From assembly GCA_039026975.1 (NCBI GenBank), contig JBCCLI010000065.1, positions 1 to 22,581 of the forward strand: a stretch of 22,581 nt of DNA. Reading direction: 5' to 3'. The stretch's first letter is position 1. Every line of letters begins with the position of its first letter. Origin of the DNA: JBCBKZ01 sp039026975. Lineage in GTDB: Bacteria > Bacteroidota > Bacteroidia > J057. The position numbers and the translations under genes are program-made. A model generated the notes under the pieces. That model searched no databases. It had not been told where the DNA came from and saw only the letters and a program-made list of their open reading frames with translations. Of the stretch, positions 7,424 to 14,710 are shown piece by piece.

Positions 7424-7435
7424 CCAATCCTTTTT
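7402..7435 (+). terminator. Perfect hairpin over the fusA stop codon; terminator or attenuator
   Basis: AAAAGGATTGGCTA (7402-7415) is perfectly complementary to TAGCCAATCCTTTT (7421-7434), giving 14 base pairs around a five-base loop, with another T at 7435. The 5' arm encodes the last EF-G residues and the 3' arm begins with the stop codon. The U-rich 3' arm resembles an intrinsic terminator, and the A-rich 5' arm would make it work on the other strand as well. It lies 19 bases before rpsJ, at the boundary between the str and S10 groups. Partial readthrough is likely, because no clear promoter for rpsJ is visible. Confidence 0.7.
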
Positions 7436-7453
7436 CTATGAAAATAGATTGAA

Positions 7454-7759
7454 ATGACCCAGAAGATTAGAATCAAACTCAAGTCGTACGACCACAATCT
7501 GGTAGACAAGTCTGCGGAGAAAATTGTACGTACCGTGAAGTCTACAGGGGCTATAGTCAGTGGGCCTATACCTCTGCCTACCGAGCGCTCCATAGTAACG
7601 GTAAACCGTTCTCCTCACGTGAACAAGAAATCAAGAGAGCAGTTTGAGATCAGTTCTTATAAAAGACTGATTGATATTTTCAGCTCCAGCTCCAAGACAG
7701 TGGATGTGTTGATGAAGCTTGAATTACCTAGCGGAGTAGATGTAGAAATTAAAGTGTGA
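7454..7759 (+). CDS. rpsJ: 30S ribosomal protein S10
   Basis: S10 is a head protein of the small subunit that also partners NusB (as NusE) in transcription antitermination. At 101 residues it matches the family. Conserved blocks are KIRIKLKSYDHNLVDKSAEKI, with the loop ISGPIPLPT-like segment IVSGPIPLPTERSIVTVNRSP and the end ELPSGVDVEIKV. It opens the S10 group directly after fusA, with no tuf gene between, as is normal for Bacteroidota. The 62-base gap to rplC is the largest in this part of the cluster and contains nothing I recognise. Confidence 0.97.
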   Translation: MTQKIRIKLKSYDHNLVDKSAEKIVRTVKSTGAIVSGPIPLPTERSIVTVNRSPHVNKKSREQFEISSYKRLIDIFSSSSKTVDVLMKLELPSGVDVEIKV

Positions 7760-7821
7760 TAGAGCTTCGAAAGGAAAGAGCGTTGTACCAAAGGTTTGAT
7801 TGATACTTAATTCAGACAAAG

Positions 7822-8439
7822 ATGGCTGGAATAATAGGAAAGAAAATAGGGATGACAAGTGTCTTCGATGAAGATCGGAAGAATATACCTTGCACCCTTA
7901 TATATGCAGAGCCCAATGTAGTTACTCAGGTAAAAACTGAGGACACAGATGGCTATACAGCTGTACAACTTGGCTTTGATGAGGCTAAGGAGAAAAATAC
8001 TTCTCAGGCACTCCAGGGTCATTTTAAAAAGGCCGGCACTACTCCTAAGCGTAAGCTTGCTGAGTTCGATTTTAATGGAGAAGACTTAACCCTTGGAGAT
8101 ACCGTAAGCGTGGACATATTTGAAGAAGGAGAATTCGTGGATGTTACGGGTATATCTAAAGGAAAAGGATTTCAGGGGGTAGTGAAAAGACACGGATTCC
8201 ATGGGGTAGGAGGAAGAACACACGGACAGCATAACCGTGAGAGAGCGCCAGGTTCCTTGGGGCCAGGTTCTACCCCTTCCCGCGTTTTTAAAGGTATGAA
8301 GATGGCCGGAAAAACAGGAAATGGGAGAGTGCAGGTACAAAACCTAAAGGTTGTGAAGATTATCCCTGAAAAAAATCTTCTGGTAGTATCTGGTTCTATA
8401 CCAGGTCATAAAGGTTCATATGTAATTGTTGAGAAATAG
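7822..8439 (+). CDS. rplC: 50S ribosomal protein L3
   Basis: L3 is an early-assembly large-subunit protein whose central loop reaches towards the peptidyl transferase centre. The 205 residues begin with the standard AGIIGKKIGMTSVF block. The loop region HGFHGVGGRTHGQHNRERAPGS runs into PSRVFKGMKMAGKTGNGRV. The Gln methylated by PrmB in E. coli (in GQNQTPG) aligns with Ser here, so that modification is not expected. The stop codon is one base before the rplD ATG, implying coupled translation. Confidence 0.97.
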   Translation: MAGIIGKKIGMTSVFDEDRKNIPCTLIYAEPNVVTQVKTEDTDGYTAVQLGFDEAKEKNTSQALQGHFKKAGTTPKRKLAEFDFNGEDLTLGDTVSVDIFEEGEFVDVTGISKGKGFQGVVKRHGFHGVGGRTHGQHNRERAPGSLGPGSTPSRVFKGMKMAGKTGNGRVQVQNLKVVKIIPEKNLLVVSGSIPGHKGSYVIVEK

Positions 8440-8440
8440 G

Positions 8441-9073
8441 ATGGAACTATCAGTATATACCATAGAAGGAAAAGAGACCGGTAGAGCTGCCTACCTCGCA
8501 GATAGAGTCTTTGATCTGGAGAATCCAAATGATCACGCTATCTATCAGGATGTCAGATTGATCCTAGCCAATCAACGGCAGGGGACGCACAAAGCGAAGG
8601 AAAGAGCAGAAATAGCTGGTAGTACAAAGAAATTGTACAGACAGAAAGGGACTGGAAATGCGAGAGTAGGGTCTGCTAAGTCCCCCACGCGCAGGCATGG
8701 AGGAAGAATCTTTGGTCCTAGACCCAGAACATACGGGTTCAAGCTGAATAAGAAGGTAAAAGCATTGGCTCGTAAGAGTGTGCTTACCTACAAGGCTAAG
8801 GAAGGAAAGATTAAGGTAGTGGAAAACTTCGAGTTTGAAGCACCTAAGACTAAGCAGTATTTGGAGATTCTATCCAGCTTGGAGCTGACAGGAAAAAAGA
8901 CACTGCTGATTACTTCAGAGCCTAATCAGAATGTATACCTGTCAGGCCGCAACCTTCCCAAAACACAAATCATTCCTGTCGCAGACCTGAATACCTATGA
9001 TATTCTGAATGCAGAGGAATTGATCTTAATGGAAGGTGCAGTAGAAGTGATTAATGAAAGATTAGCAAAGTAA
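8441..9073 (+). CDS. rplD: 50S ribosomal protein L4
   Basis: L4 binds 23S rRNA and lines the constriction of the exit tunnel; in E. coli it also represses the S10 operon. I chose the ATG giving MELSVYTIEGKETGR (210 residues). A longer in-frame version from a TTG at 8426 would overlap rplC and add residues outside the family. The internal tunnel loop is visible as KLYRQKGTGNARVGSAKSPTR and GGRIFGPRPRTY. The C-terminal half has LEILSSLELTGKKTLLI and NTYDILNAEELILMEGAV. It is 1 base after rplC and 4 before rplW. Confidence 0.97.
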   Translation: MELSVYTIEGKETGRAAYLADRVFDLENPNDHAIYQDVRLILANQRQGTHKAKERAEIAGSTKKLYRQKGTGNARVGSAKSPTRRHGGRIFGPRPRTYGFKLNKKVKALARKSVLTYKAKEGKIKVVENFEFEAPKTKQYLEILSSLELTGKKTLLITSEPNQNVYLSGRNLPKTQIIPVADLNTYDILNAEELILMEGAVEVINERLAK

Positions 9074-9077
9074 AGTC

Positions 9078-9374
9078 ATGAGTGTACTTAAGAAACCAAT
9101 CATCACAGAAAAGCTGACCCTGTTGCAGGACAGAAAAAACCTGCCTCAGTATGGCTTTATGGTGGACCTCAAGGCTACCAAGAAGGAGATAAAGAAGGAA
9201 GTGGAAAGAGTATATGAAGTGCAGGTAGAGAGTGTGAATACGCTGATAGTGAGAGGAAAAAGGAGAATGAGATATACTAAGAAGGGCATTGTGAAGGGAA
9301 AGTCTTCCAACTACAAAAAAGCGATAGTAACCCTGAAAGAGGGAAGTGAGATAGACTTCTACAAGCATATCTAG
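9078..9374 (+). CDS. rplW: 50S ribosomal protein L23
   Basis: L23 sits at the polypeptide exit and is the docking site for trigger factor and SRP. The 98 residues contain the family opening LKKPIITEKLTLL and the segment YGFMVDLKATKKEIKKEVER followed by VYEVQVESVNTLIVRGKRR. The C-terminal GSEIDFYK is the usual end. It follows rplD by four bases and precedes rplB. Confidence 0.96.
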   Translation: MSVLKKPIITEKLTLLQDRKNLPQYGFMVDLKATKKEIKKEVERVYEVQVESVNTLIVRGKRRMRYTKKGIVKGKSSNYKKAIVTLKEGSEIDFYKHI

Positions 9375-9397
9375 GATTATAAAGAAAGCATCTAGAG

Positions 9398-10219
9398 ATG
9401 GGTATTAAGAAACTAAAACCAGTAACACCAGGATCCAGGCAGCGTTCTGTATCTGACTTCGCGGACATAACTAAGTCCAGACCAGAGAAGTCGTTGACTG
9501 AATCTCTCAAAAAGTCTGGTGGTAGAAATAACCAGGGGCGTATGACCATACGCCAGAGAGGAGGAGGACATAAGCGTAAGTATCGTATCATTGACTTCAA
9601 GCGTGATAAGGCAGATATGCCAGCTACCGTAGAAGCCATAGAATATGATCCTAACCGTACGGCTCGCATTGCCCTGATAAAATATGAAGATGGGGAGAAG
9701 AGGTACATTATAGCTCCTGCTAAAATTAAAGTAGGTCAGACTATTATCTCCGGGGAAAAAGTAGAGCCTAAAGTGGGGAATGCTATGCAGCTACGTAACA
9801 TACCCCTGGGTACTGTTGTGCATAATGTAGAGCTCAGGCCTGGTAAGGGCGCACAGATGGCTAGAAGTGCTGGAACCTTCGTACAGCTGACAGCTAAAGA
9901 TGGTAAGTATGCCATTCTCAAGCTCCCCTCAGGAGAAACCAGAATGGTATTAGGTATCTGTATGGCTACCGTAGGATCTGTTGGAAATGCAGAACATGGT
10001 AACATCCAAATAGGTAAAGCCGGTAGGAATAGATGGTTAGGAAAGAGACCTAGGGTAAGAGGGGTAGCCATGAACCCAGTAGATCACCCAATGGGTGGAG
10101 GTGAAGGACGTGCTTCTGGTGGACACCCACGTAACAGAAACGGACTTCCTGCTAAGGGGTATAAGACCAGAAATAAGAAAAAGGCTTCTAACCGACTGAT
10201 AATCAGCAAGAGAAAGTAA
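9398..10219 (+). CDS. rplB: 50S ribosomal protein L2
   Basis: L2 bridges the subunits and supports peptidyl transferase function. At 273 residues it equals the E. coli length. Blocks seen are KSGGRNNQGRMTIRQRGGGH, KRKYRIIDFKRDKADMPATV, and near the C-terminus RGVAMNPVDHPMGGGEGRAS. The His of the DHP element, equivalent to functionally important His229 of E. coli, is kept. The next His of E. coli (HPHGGG) is Met here. The end GYKTRNKKKASNRLIISKRK is the usual basic tail. Confidence 0.98.
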   Translation: MGIKKLKPVTPGSRQRSVSDFADITKSRPEKSLTESLKKSGGRNNQGRMTIRQRGGGHKRKYRIIDFKRDKADMPATVEAIEYDPNRTARIALIKYEDGEKRYIIAPAKIKVGQTIISGEKVEPKVGNAMQLRNIPLGTVVHNVELRPGKGAQMARSAGTFVQLTAKDGKYAILKLPSGETRMVLGICMATVGSVGNAEHGNIQIGKAGRNRWLGKRPRVRGVAMNPVDHPMGGGEGRASGGHPRNRNGLPAKGYKTRNKKKASNRLIISKRK

Positions 10220-10243
10220 GTCCAGTTATAAGACACTATAGAT

Positions 10244-10522
10244 ATGGCAAGATCACTTAAGAAAGGGCCTTTCATCGATCCAAAATTAGAGAGAAAGGTA
10301 TTTAAGCAGAATGAGAAGGGGGAGAAGAGACTCATCAAGACCTGGGCTAGAAGATCTATGATCTCTCCAGATTTTGTGGGCCATACGATTGCAGTACATA
10401 ATGGTAATAAATTTATTCCTGTCTATATCTCTGAAAACATGGTGGGACATAAGTTAGGAGAGTTTGCTCCTACTAGAACCTTCAGAGGGCATGCTGGAAA
10501 TAGAAAAGATAAAAGAAAGTAG
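10244..10522 (+). CDS. rpsS: 30S ribosomal protein S19
   Basis: S19 lies in the head of the 30S subunit and pairs with S13 near the A-site tRNA. The 92 residues start with the near-invariant ARSLKKGPFIDPKLERKV. They include TWARRSMISPDFVGHTIAVH and FIPVYISENMVGHKLGEF, and close with FAPTRTFRGHAGNRKDKRK. The spacing is 24 bases from rplB and 4 bases to the rplV start. Confidence 0.97.
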   Translation: MARSLKKGPFIDPKLERKVFKQNEKGEKRLIKTWARRSMISPDFVGHTIAVHNGNKFIPVYISENMVGHKLGEFAPTRTFRGHAGNRKDKRK

Positions 10523-10526
10523 AACG

Positions 10527-10991
10527 ATGGCTGAAACTGCTAAAATGACACGGAAGGAAAAAATCGCTGCCGGGGTTGAAAAGCAGCCCAAGCGCAAGAA
10601 AGCGTATGCAGAGAGTCTTAAAGAGCAACGCGAAGAGCGTACGCGGGTAGTGTTGCGTAACTATCGTTCTTCTGCAAGAAAAATGAGAATGGTAGTAGAC
10701 CAGATTAAGGATAAGGAGGTGTTTGAGGCCTTGACTATTCTCAAGTTCACTACTAGAGGAGCCGCTCCAGCTGTGGCACGCCTACTTAGAGCAGCTATTA
10801 ATAGCTATGAAGAGAAGAATGAAGGGGAAAGAGTAGATGTAGGTACACACTATGTAAGCACAGCCTTTGTAGATGGAGGGCGCATGCTGAAAAGACTGAG
10901 ACCTGCCCCACAAGGAAGAGGGCATCTGATAAGAAAAAGATTTTGCCATGTCACACTTGAAATCGATGAGATTCCAGGTGAAGACGAATAA
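10527..10991 (+). CDS. rplV: 50S ribosomal protein L22 with a long N-terminal extension
   Basis: L22 spans the large subunit and forms part of the exit-tunnel constriction with L4. The ATG chosen gives 154 residues, against roughly 110 in E. coli. The core starts near residue 41 (NYRSSARKMRMVVDQI) and ends RKRFCHVTLEIDE. The tunnel loop FVDGGRMLKRLRPAPQGRGH is intact. About 36 residues precede the E. coli-equivalent start; they are rich in Lys, Glu and Arg and predicted mainly helical or disordered. An even longer frame from 10464 would overlap rpsS and is rejected. It follows rpsS by four bases. Confidence 0.95.
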   Translation: MAETAKMTRKEKIAAGVEKQPKRKKAYAESLKEQREERTRVVLRNYRSSARKMRMVVDQIKDKEVFEALTILKFTTRGAAPAVARLLRAAINSYEEKNEGERVDVGTHYVSTAFVDGGRMLKRLRPAPQGRGHLIRKRFCHVTLEIDEIPGEDE

Positions 10992-11026
10992 AAAATGAGA
11001 TTTCTGAACATTTAAACTGAAGTAAA

Positions 11027-11719
11027 TTGGGACAGAAAACACATCCGACAGGACTTAGACTAGGAATCATCAAAGGTTGGGAATCCAACTGGTTTGGTGG
11101 AAAGGACTTCTCAGGAAAACTGATTGAAGACGAGAAAATCCGTGGGTACCTGACTGCCAGAATTCCTAAAGGAGGAATCTCAAAAATCATCATCGAGCGT
11201 ACGCTGAAGAAGATTACCATTACTATCCATACCTCTCGTCCTGGAATAGTGATAGGAAAAGGAGGGAAAGAAGTAGATAAGTTACGCGAAGAGATTAAAA
11301 AGATTACCAATAAAGATGTTCAAATCAACATCTACGAAATAAAAAGACCTGAGCTAGACGCTACCCTCGTAGGTCAGCAAATAGCTCAGCAACTAGAAGG
11401 TAGGGTTTCTTTCCGCCGTGCAATGAAGACTGCGCTAAGTTCTACCATGAGAGCGGGTGCAGAGGGATGTAAGATTATGTGTTCCGGAAGGTTAGGAGGA
11501 GCTGAAATGGCAAGGACAGAACAGTACAAGCAGGGGCGTATTCCACTGCAGACGCTAAGAGCAGACATAGATTATGCCTTAGTAGAAGCACACACCATTT
11601 ATGGAGTGATAGGGGTGAAAGTGTGGATCTTCACAAAAGAGATTTTTGGAAAAGTAGACCTGTCTCCTAATGTGAAGTCAGACCGTAAGCGCGGAAATAA
11701 TAAAAGAAGAAAGAGATAA
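11027..11719 (+). CDS. rpsC: 30S ribosomal protein S3, TTG start
   Basis: S3 guards the mRNA entry channel and has helicase activity with S4 and S5. The start is a TTG codon giving MGQKTHPTGLRLGIIKGW, exactly the family N-terminus. No in-frame ATG lies between the upstream stop and it. The type-2 KH domain is centred on GKGG at residues 77-80. The C-terminal domain shows MRAGAEGCKIMCSGRLGGAE and YGVIGVKVWIFTKEIFGK. The length of 230 residues is typical. The A-rich upstream stretch lacks a Shine-Dalgarno sequence. A six-codon ATG mini-ORF (10995-11015) precedes it. Confidence 0.97.
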   Translation: MGQKTHPTGLRLGIIKGWESNWFGGKDFSGKLIEDEKIRGYLTARIPKGGISKIIIERTLKKITITIHTSRPGIVIGKGGKEVDKLREEIKKITNKDVQINIYEIKRPELDATLVGQQIAQQLEGRVSFRRAMKTALSSTMRAGAEGCKIMCSGRLGGAEMARTEQYKQGRIPLQTLRADIDYALVEAHTIYGVIGVKVWIFTKEIFGKVDLSPNVKSDRKRGNNKRRKR

Positions 11720-11746
11720 ACATATTCACGTTAAAAGCTGGTAGCT

Positions 11747-12169
11747 ATGTTACAGCCAAAGAAAGTAAAGAGAAGAAAAGTCCAGAAAGGCAGAGTAAAA
11801 GGAAAAGCCCAAAGAGGCGCTACTATGTCATTTGGTTCTTATGGTTTGAAAGCGCTTGAGGCAGGATTCATTACTTCCAGGCAGCTTGAAGCCTGCCGTA
11901 TTACTATCTCCAGAGCTATGAAACGTGAAGGGAAAATGTGGATCAGAATATTCCCTGATAAGCCTATCACAAAAAAGCCTGCAGAGGTAAGGATGGGAAA
12001 AGGAAAGGGAAATCCTGAATATTGGGCAGCTGTAGTGAAGCCAGGCCACATCCTGTTTGAGCTGGATGGGGTGCCAGAAGAAGTGGCGCAAGAGGCATTA
12101 AGACTCGCCAAGAATAAGCTGCAAATTAAGACCAAAATGGTATTTAGAAGAGACTTAATTAGAGCATAA
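11747..12169 (+). CDS. rplP: 50S ribosomal protein L16
   Basis: L16 organises the A-site side of the peptidyl transferase centre. The 140 residues begin MLQPKKVKRRKVQKGRVKG, include FGSYGLKALEAGFITSRQLE and MKREGKMWIRIFPDKPIT, and the RMGKGKGNPEYWAAVVKPG loop that reaches the tRNA-binding region. It lies 27 bases after rpsC and six before rpmC. Family length and all blocks agree. Confidence 0.98.
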   Translation: MLQPKKVKRRKVQKGRVKGKAQRGATMSFGSYGLKALEAGFITSRQLEACRITISRAMKREGKMWIRIFPDKPITKKPAEVRMGKGKGNPEYWAAVVKPGHILFELDGVPEEVAQEALRLAKNKLQIKTKMVFRRDLIRA

Positions 12170-12175
12170 GTTGTC

Positions 12176-12391
12176 ATGAAGGTAAAAGAAATACGCGAAC
12201 TGACAGATAAAGAGATCGAGGCAAGAATCAAAGATGAAGGAGACAAGCTGCTTCGTCTGCGCCTAAATCACGCCATCTCAGCCATAGAGAATCCCTCTGA
12301 TATCACAAGTACCAGAAGGGCTATCGCCAGACTGAAGACGGTTCTCCGTGAAAGACAACTAACAGAAGTAGAAGAATCTAATTCATTATAG
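12176..12391 (+). CDS. rpmC: 50S ribosomal protein L29
   Basis: L29 is a small helical protein next to L23 at the exit tunnel. The 71 residues open with KVKEIRELTDKEIEARIKDE and include LRLRLNHAISAIENPSDI, followed by ARLKTVLRERQL. This is the expected two-helix pattern and length. It fits between rplP and rpsQ with gaps of six and two bases. Confidence 0.95.
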   Translation: MKVKEIRELTDKEIEARIKDEGDKLLRLRLNHAISAIENPSDITSTRRAIARLKTVLRERQLTEVEESNSL

Positions 12392-12393
12392 AG

Positions 12394-12678
12394 ATGAGCG
12401 AGCAAGAAACTCTCGAGTTAGGAACTCAAAGGAATCTAAGAAAGATTCGCCAGGGGAAGGTGGTGAGTAATAAGATGGAGAAGTCCATTGTAGTTGCAGT
12501 AGCCCGTAAGGTGAAGCACCCCGTCTATGGAAAGTTTATGAATAAAACCAAGCGCTTCATGGCTCATGATGAGAATAACGAGGCTGGAGAAGGTGATATC
12601 GTAAGAATCATGGAAACCAGGCCTTTGAGCAAGAAGAAGCGTTGGCGCTTACTAGAGATTGTAGAGAAAGCTAAATAA
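12394..12678 (+). CDS. rpsQ: 30S ribosomal protein S17
   Basis: S17 is an OB-fold protein binding 16S rRNA early in assembly. Of its 94 residues, the core begins at RNLRKIRQGKVVSNKMEKSI and continues VVAVARKVKHPVYGKFM, KTKRFMAHDE, then GDIVRIMETRPLSKKKRWRL. About ten residues (SEQETLELGT) precede the normal start, a modest N-terminal extension. It is the last gene of the S10 group and is followed by rplN. Confidence 0.97.
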   Translation: MSEQETLELGTQRNLRKIRQGKVVSNKMEKSIVVAVARKVKHPVYGKFMNKTKRFMAHDENNEAGEGDIVRIMETRPLSKKKRWRLLEIVEKAK

Positions 12679-12690
12679 TATAACAGACCC

Positions 12691-13059
12691 ATGATACAGC
12701 AGGAATCTAGAGTAAAAGTAGCAGATAATAGTGGCGCGAAAGAGCTGCTCTGCATACGTGTACTGGGTGGAACCAAAAGAAGATACGCTTCTATAGGAGA
12801 CAGTATAGTGTGTAGTGTAAAATCTGCTGATCCTAGTTCGAACGTAAAAAAAGGAGACGTGGTGAAAGCTGTGATAGTAAGAACACGCAAAGAAAGAAGA
12901 AGAAAAGATGGGTCTTACATCCGCTTCGATGATAATGCCGCTGTATTGCTGGCAAACGACGGTGGGCCCAGAGGGACACGTATTTTTGGGCCGGTTGCTC
13001 GTGAGCTGAGAGATAAAGGCTACATGAAGATCGTTTCATTAGCTCCCGAGGTACTTTAA
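12691..13059 (+). CDS. rplN: 50S ribosomal protein L14
   Basis: L14 contacts L19 and the small subunit in an intersubunit bridge and is the docking site for the silencing factor RsfS. The 122 residues start MIQQESRVKVADNSGAKELL and contain IRVLGGTKRRYASIGDSIV, VKKGDVVKAVIVRTRKERRR and FDDNAAVLLANDGGPRGTRI. The length and all blocks are standard. It opens the spc group, 12 bases after rpsQ, with no visible promoter. Confidence 0.98.
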   Translation: MIQQESRVKVADNSGAKELLCIRVLGGTKRRYASIGDSIVCSVKSADPSSNVKKGDVVKAVIVRTRKERRRKDGSYIRFDDNAAVLLANDGGPRGTRIFGPVARELRDKGYMKIVSLAPEVL

Positions 13060-13093
13060 CATTTTTGAACAGGAATCTTTAAACCAGACAGAA

Positions 13094-13426
13094 ATGGCTA
13101 CAAAGAACATCAAGTTGCACATCAGAAAAGGAGACACCGTCAGAGTGCTCTCTGGTAGAGATAGAGGAAAAGAAGGAGAAGTGCTGGTAGTTATGCCTAG
13201 AGAAGGGAAAGCCATAGTAGAAGGGATAAATATGGTGAGCAAGCATATGAGGCCTAACCAGCAAAATACGAACGGAGGAATTGTTCAGCAGGAAGCGCCT
13301 ATCTACGTATCTAAGCTCATGCTGATAGATCCCAAAACCAAAGAACCTACCAGAGTAGGCAGAATTAAAAATGAGACTGGAAAAGGCTGGGTAAGAGTAT
13401 CAAAGAAAACAGGAGAAGCCATATAG
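13094..13426 (+). CDS. rplX: 50S ribosomal protein L24
   Basis: L24 is an assembly initiator with a KOW motif (IRKGDTVRVLSGRDRGKEG, residues about 10-29) that binds 23S rRNA. The 110 residues continue with VEGINMVSKHMRPNQQNT and GGIVQQEAPIYVSKLMLIDP, then TRVGRI and a short basic tail. The length is normal for the phylum. A small hairpin with a T-run follows its stop codon before rplE. Confidence 0.96.
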   Translation: MATKNIKLHIRKGDTVRVLSGRDRGKEGEVLVVMPREGKAIVEGINMVSKHMRPNQQNTNGGIVQQEAPIYVSKLMLIDPKTKEPTRVGRIKNETGKGWVRVSKKTGEAI

Positions 13427-13428
13427 GC

Positions 13429-13450
13429 ACCAGCGATACTGGTAATTTTT
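13429..13450 (+). terminator. Weak terminator-like hairpin between rplX and rplE
   Basis: ACCAG (13429-13433) pairs with CTGGT (13439-13443) around a five-base loop, followed by AATTTTT. The stem has only five pairs, so termination is unlikely to be complete. It may be chance, or a weak attenuator. It is the only such element inside the spc group. Confidence 0.2.
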
Positions 13451-13470
13451 CACAAGAAAGAAACTAAGTC

Positions 13471-14013
13471 GTGAAAGCAAGATTATTCATAAAATATAGA
13501 GAGCAAATTATTGAGAATCTGACTAAGCAGTTTAGCTACAGCTCAGTCATGCAGGTTCCTAAGCTCGAAAAGATTATCCTTTCCAGAGGAGTTGGAGAAG
13601 CTGTAAGCGATAAAAAGCTAATAGACCACACGGTTAAAGAGTTTGAACTCATCTCAGGTCAGAAGCCCATAGTTACTAAAGCCAAGAAGAGCATTTCAAA
13701 CTTCAAACTGAGAGATGGAATGCCCATAGGATGTAAAGTCACCCTTAGGAACGTGAGAATGTACGAGTTCCTGGATAGGTTTATCAATGTGGCGCTTCCA
13801 AGAGTGAGAGACTTCAGAGGGATTCCTGTAAAGGGATTTGATGGGAGAGGGAATTTCAATATGGGGATTAAAGAGCAGATTATCTTTCCAGAGATTAATG
13901 TAGACCAGATCAACAAGATCTCTGGAATGGATGTAACCTTTGTAACCTCAGCCAGAACTGATGAAGAGGCCTTGGCATTGTTGAGAGAATTCGGAATGCC
14001 ATTTCAGAAATAA
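13471..14013 (+). CDS. rplE: 50S ribosomal protein L5, GTG start
   Basis: L5 binds 5S rRNA and contacts the P-site tRNA. The GTG start gives MKARLFIKYREQIIENL, in register with the family N-terminus; no in-frame ATG is closer. The 180 residues include QVPKLEKIILSRGVGEAVSD, ELISGQKPIVTKAKKSISNF, RDGMPIGCKVTLRNVRMYEF and FNMGIKEQIIFPEIN. The length is typical. It is separated from rplX by 44 bases that hold a weak hairpin, and from rpsN by 18. Confidence 0.97.
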   Translation: MKARLFIKYREQIIENLTKQFSYSSVMQVPKLEKIILSRGVGEAVSDKKLIDHTVKEFELISGQKPIVTKAKKSISNFKLRDGMPIGCKVTLRNVRMYEFLDRFINVALPRVRDFRGIPVKGFDGRGNFNMGIKEQIIFPEINVDQINKISGMDVTFVTSARTDEEALALLREFGMPFQK

Positions 14014-14031
14014 ATAAAAGACAAGAAGGAT

Positions 14032-14301
14032 ATGGCCAGAAAAGCAGTCGTTGCCAGACAAAAAAAGCGTGAAAAGCTCGTAGCTAAATATGCTGCTAAG
14101 CGTCAGGCACTCAAAGATGCAGGAGACTATCAGGGACTAGCCTTGCTACCCCGTAACTCATCTCCCGTGCGCCTGAAAAACAGATGTCTGTTGACAGGAA
14201 GACCACGCGGATATTTAAGAAGATTCGGAATTTCCAGAATCAAGTTCAGAGAATTAGCCCTACAGGGTAAAATACCAGGAGTTAAGAAAACAAGTTGGTG
14301 A
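14032..14301 (+). CDS. rpsN: 30S ribosomal protein S14, zinc-free long form
   Basis: S14 completes the 30S head beside S3 and S10. This is the 89-residue form lacking the CxxC zinc ribbon. It runs from ARKAVVARQKKREKLVAKYA through LLPRNSSPVRLKNRCLLTGR and RGYLRRFGISRIKFRELALQ to VKKTSW. Only one Cys is present, so no zinc site can form. Its stop codon is one base before the rpsH start, implying coupled translation. Confidence 0.97.
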   Translation: MARKAVVARQKKREKLVAKYAAKRQALKDAGDYQGLALLPRNSSPVRLKNRCLLTGRPRGYLRRFGISRIKFRELALQGKIPGVKKTSW

Positions 14302-14302
14302 T

Positions 14303-14701
14303 ATGTATTCAGATCCTATTTCAGATTTTCTTACCAGAATAAGAAATGCCTCGCGTGCAGGACATAAGGTGGTAGATATACCATCTTCAAACCTGAAAAA
14401 AGAAATGACGAGGGTATTGTATGAGCAGGGGTATATACGCAAGTATAAATTCCTGGATGAAGGACCTCAGGGAGTCATAAAAATCGCCCTGAAGTATGAC
14501 CGAGTATCAAAAAGACCTGCCATCACCAAACTTGAGAGGGTAAGCAAGCCCGGCTTAAGAAAATACACTAAGGCCAAAGGTATGCCTAGGGTACTTGATG
14601 GGCTTGGAGTAGCCATCCTTACCACACCTAAAGGAGTGATGACTACCAAAGAAGCCAAGAAAATTAATGTTGGTGGTGAGGTATTGTGTTACGTCTATTA
14701 A
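14303..14701 (+). CDS. rpsH: 30S ribosomal protein S8
   Basis: S8 binds the central domain of 16S rRNA and in E. coli represses the spc operon at the rplE region. The 132 residues start MYSDPISDFLTRIRNASRAG, with DIPSSNLKKEMTRVLYEQGY. They then contain SKPGLRKYTKAKGMPRVLDG and GVAILTTPKGVMTTKEAKK, ending GGEVLCYVY. The length and blocks are standard. Confidence 0.97.
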   Translation: MYSDPISDFLTRIRNASRAGHKVVDIPSSNLKKEMTRVLYEQGYIRKYKFLDEGPQGVIKIALKYDRVSKRPAITKLERVSKPGLRKYTKAKGMPRVLDGLGVAILTTPKGVMTTKEAKKINVGGEVLCYVY

Positions 14702-14710
14702 GAAAGAGTT

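Noticed and set aside
7424..7453. Missing tuf gene between fusA and rpsJ as a deletion
   Set aside because: Bacteroidota normally carry tuf elsewhere, so its absence here is the expected layout.
8426..8440. Upstream TTG start for L4
   Set aside because: It would overlap rplC and add residues absent from the family; the ATG at 8441 gives the normal N-terminus.
10464..10526. Longer L22 starting inside rpsS
   Set aside because: The extra 21 residues are an out-of-frame reading of rpsS; the ATG four bases after the rpsS stop is the natural start.
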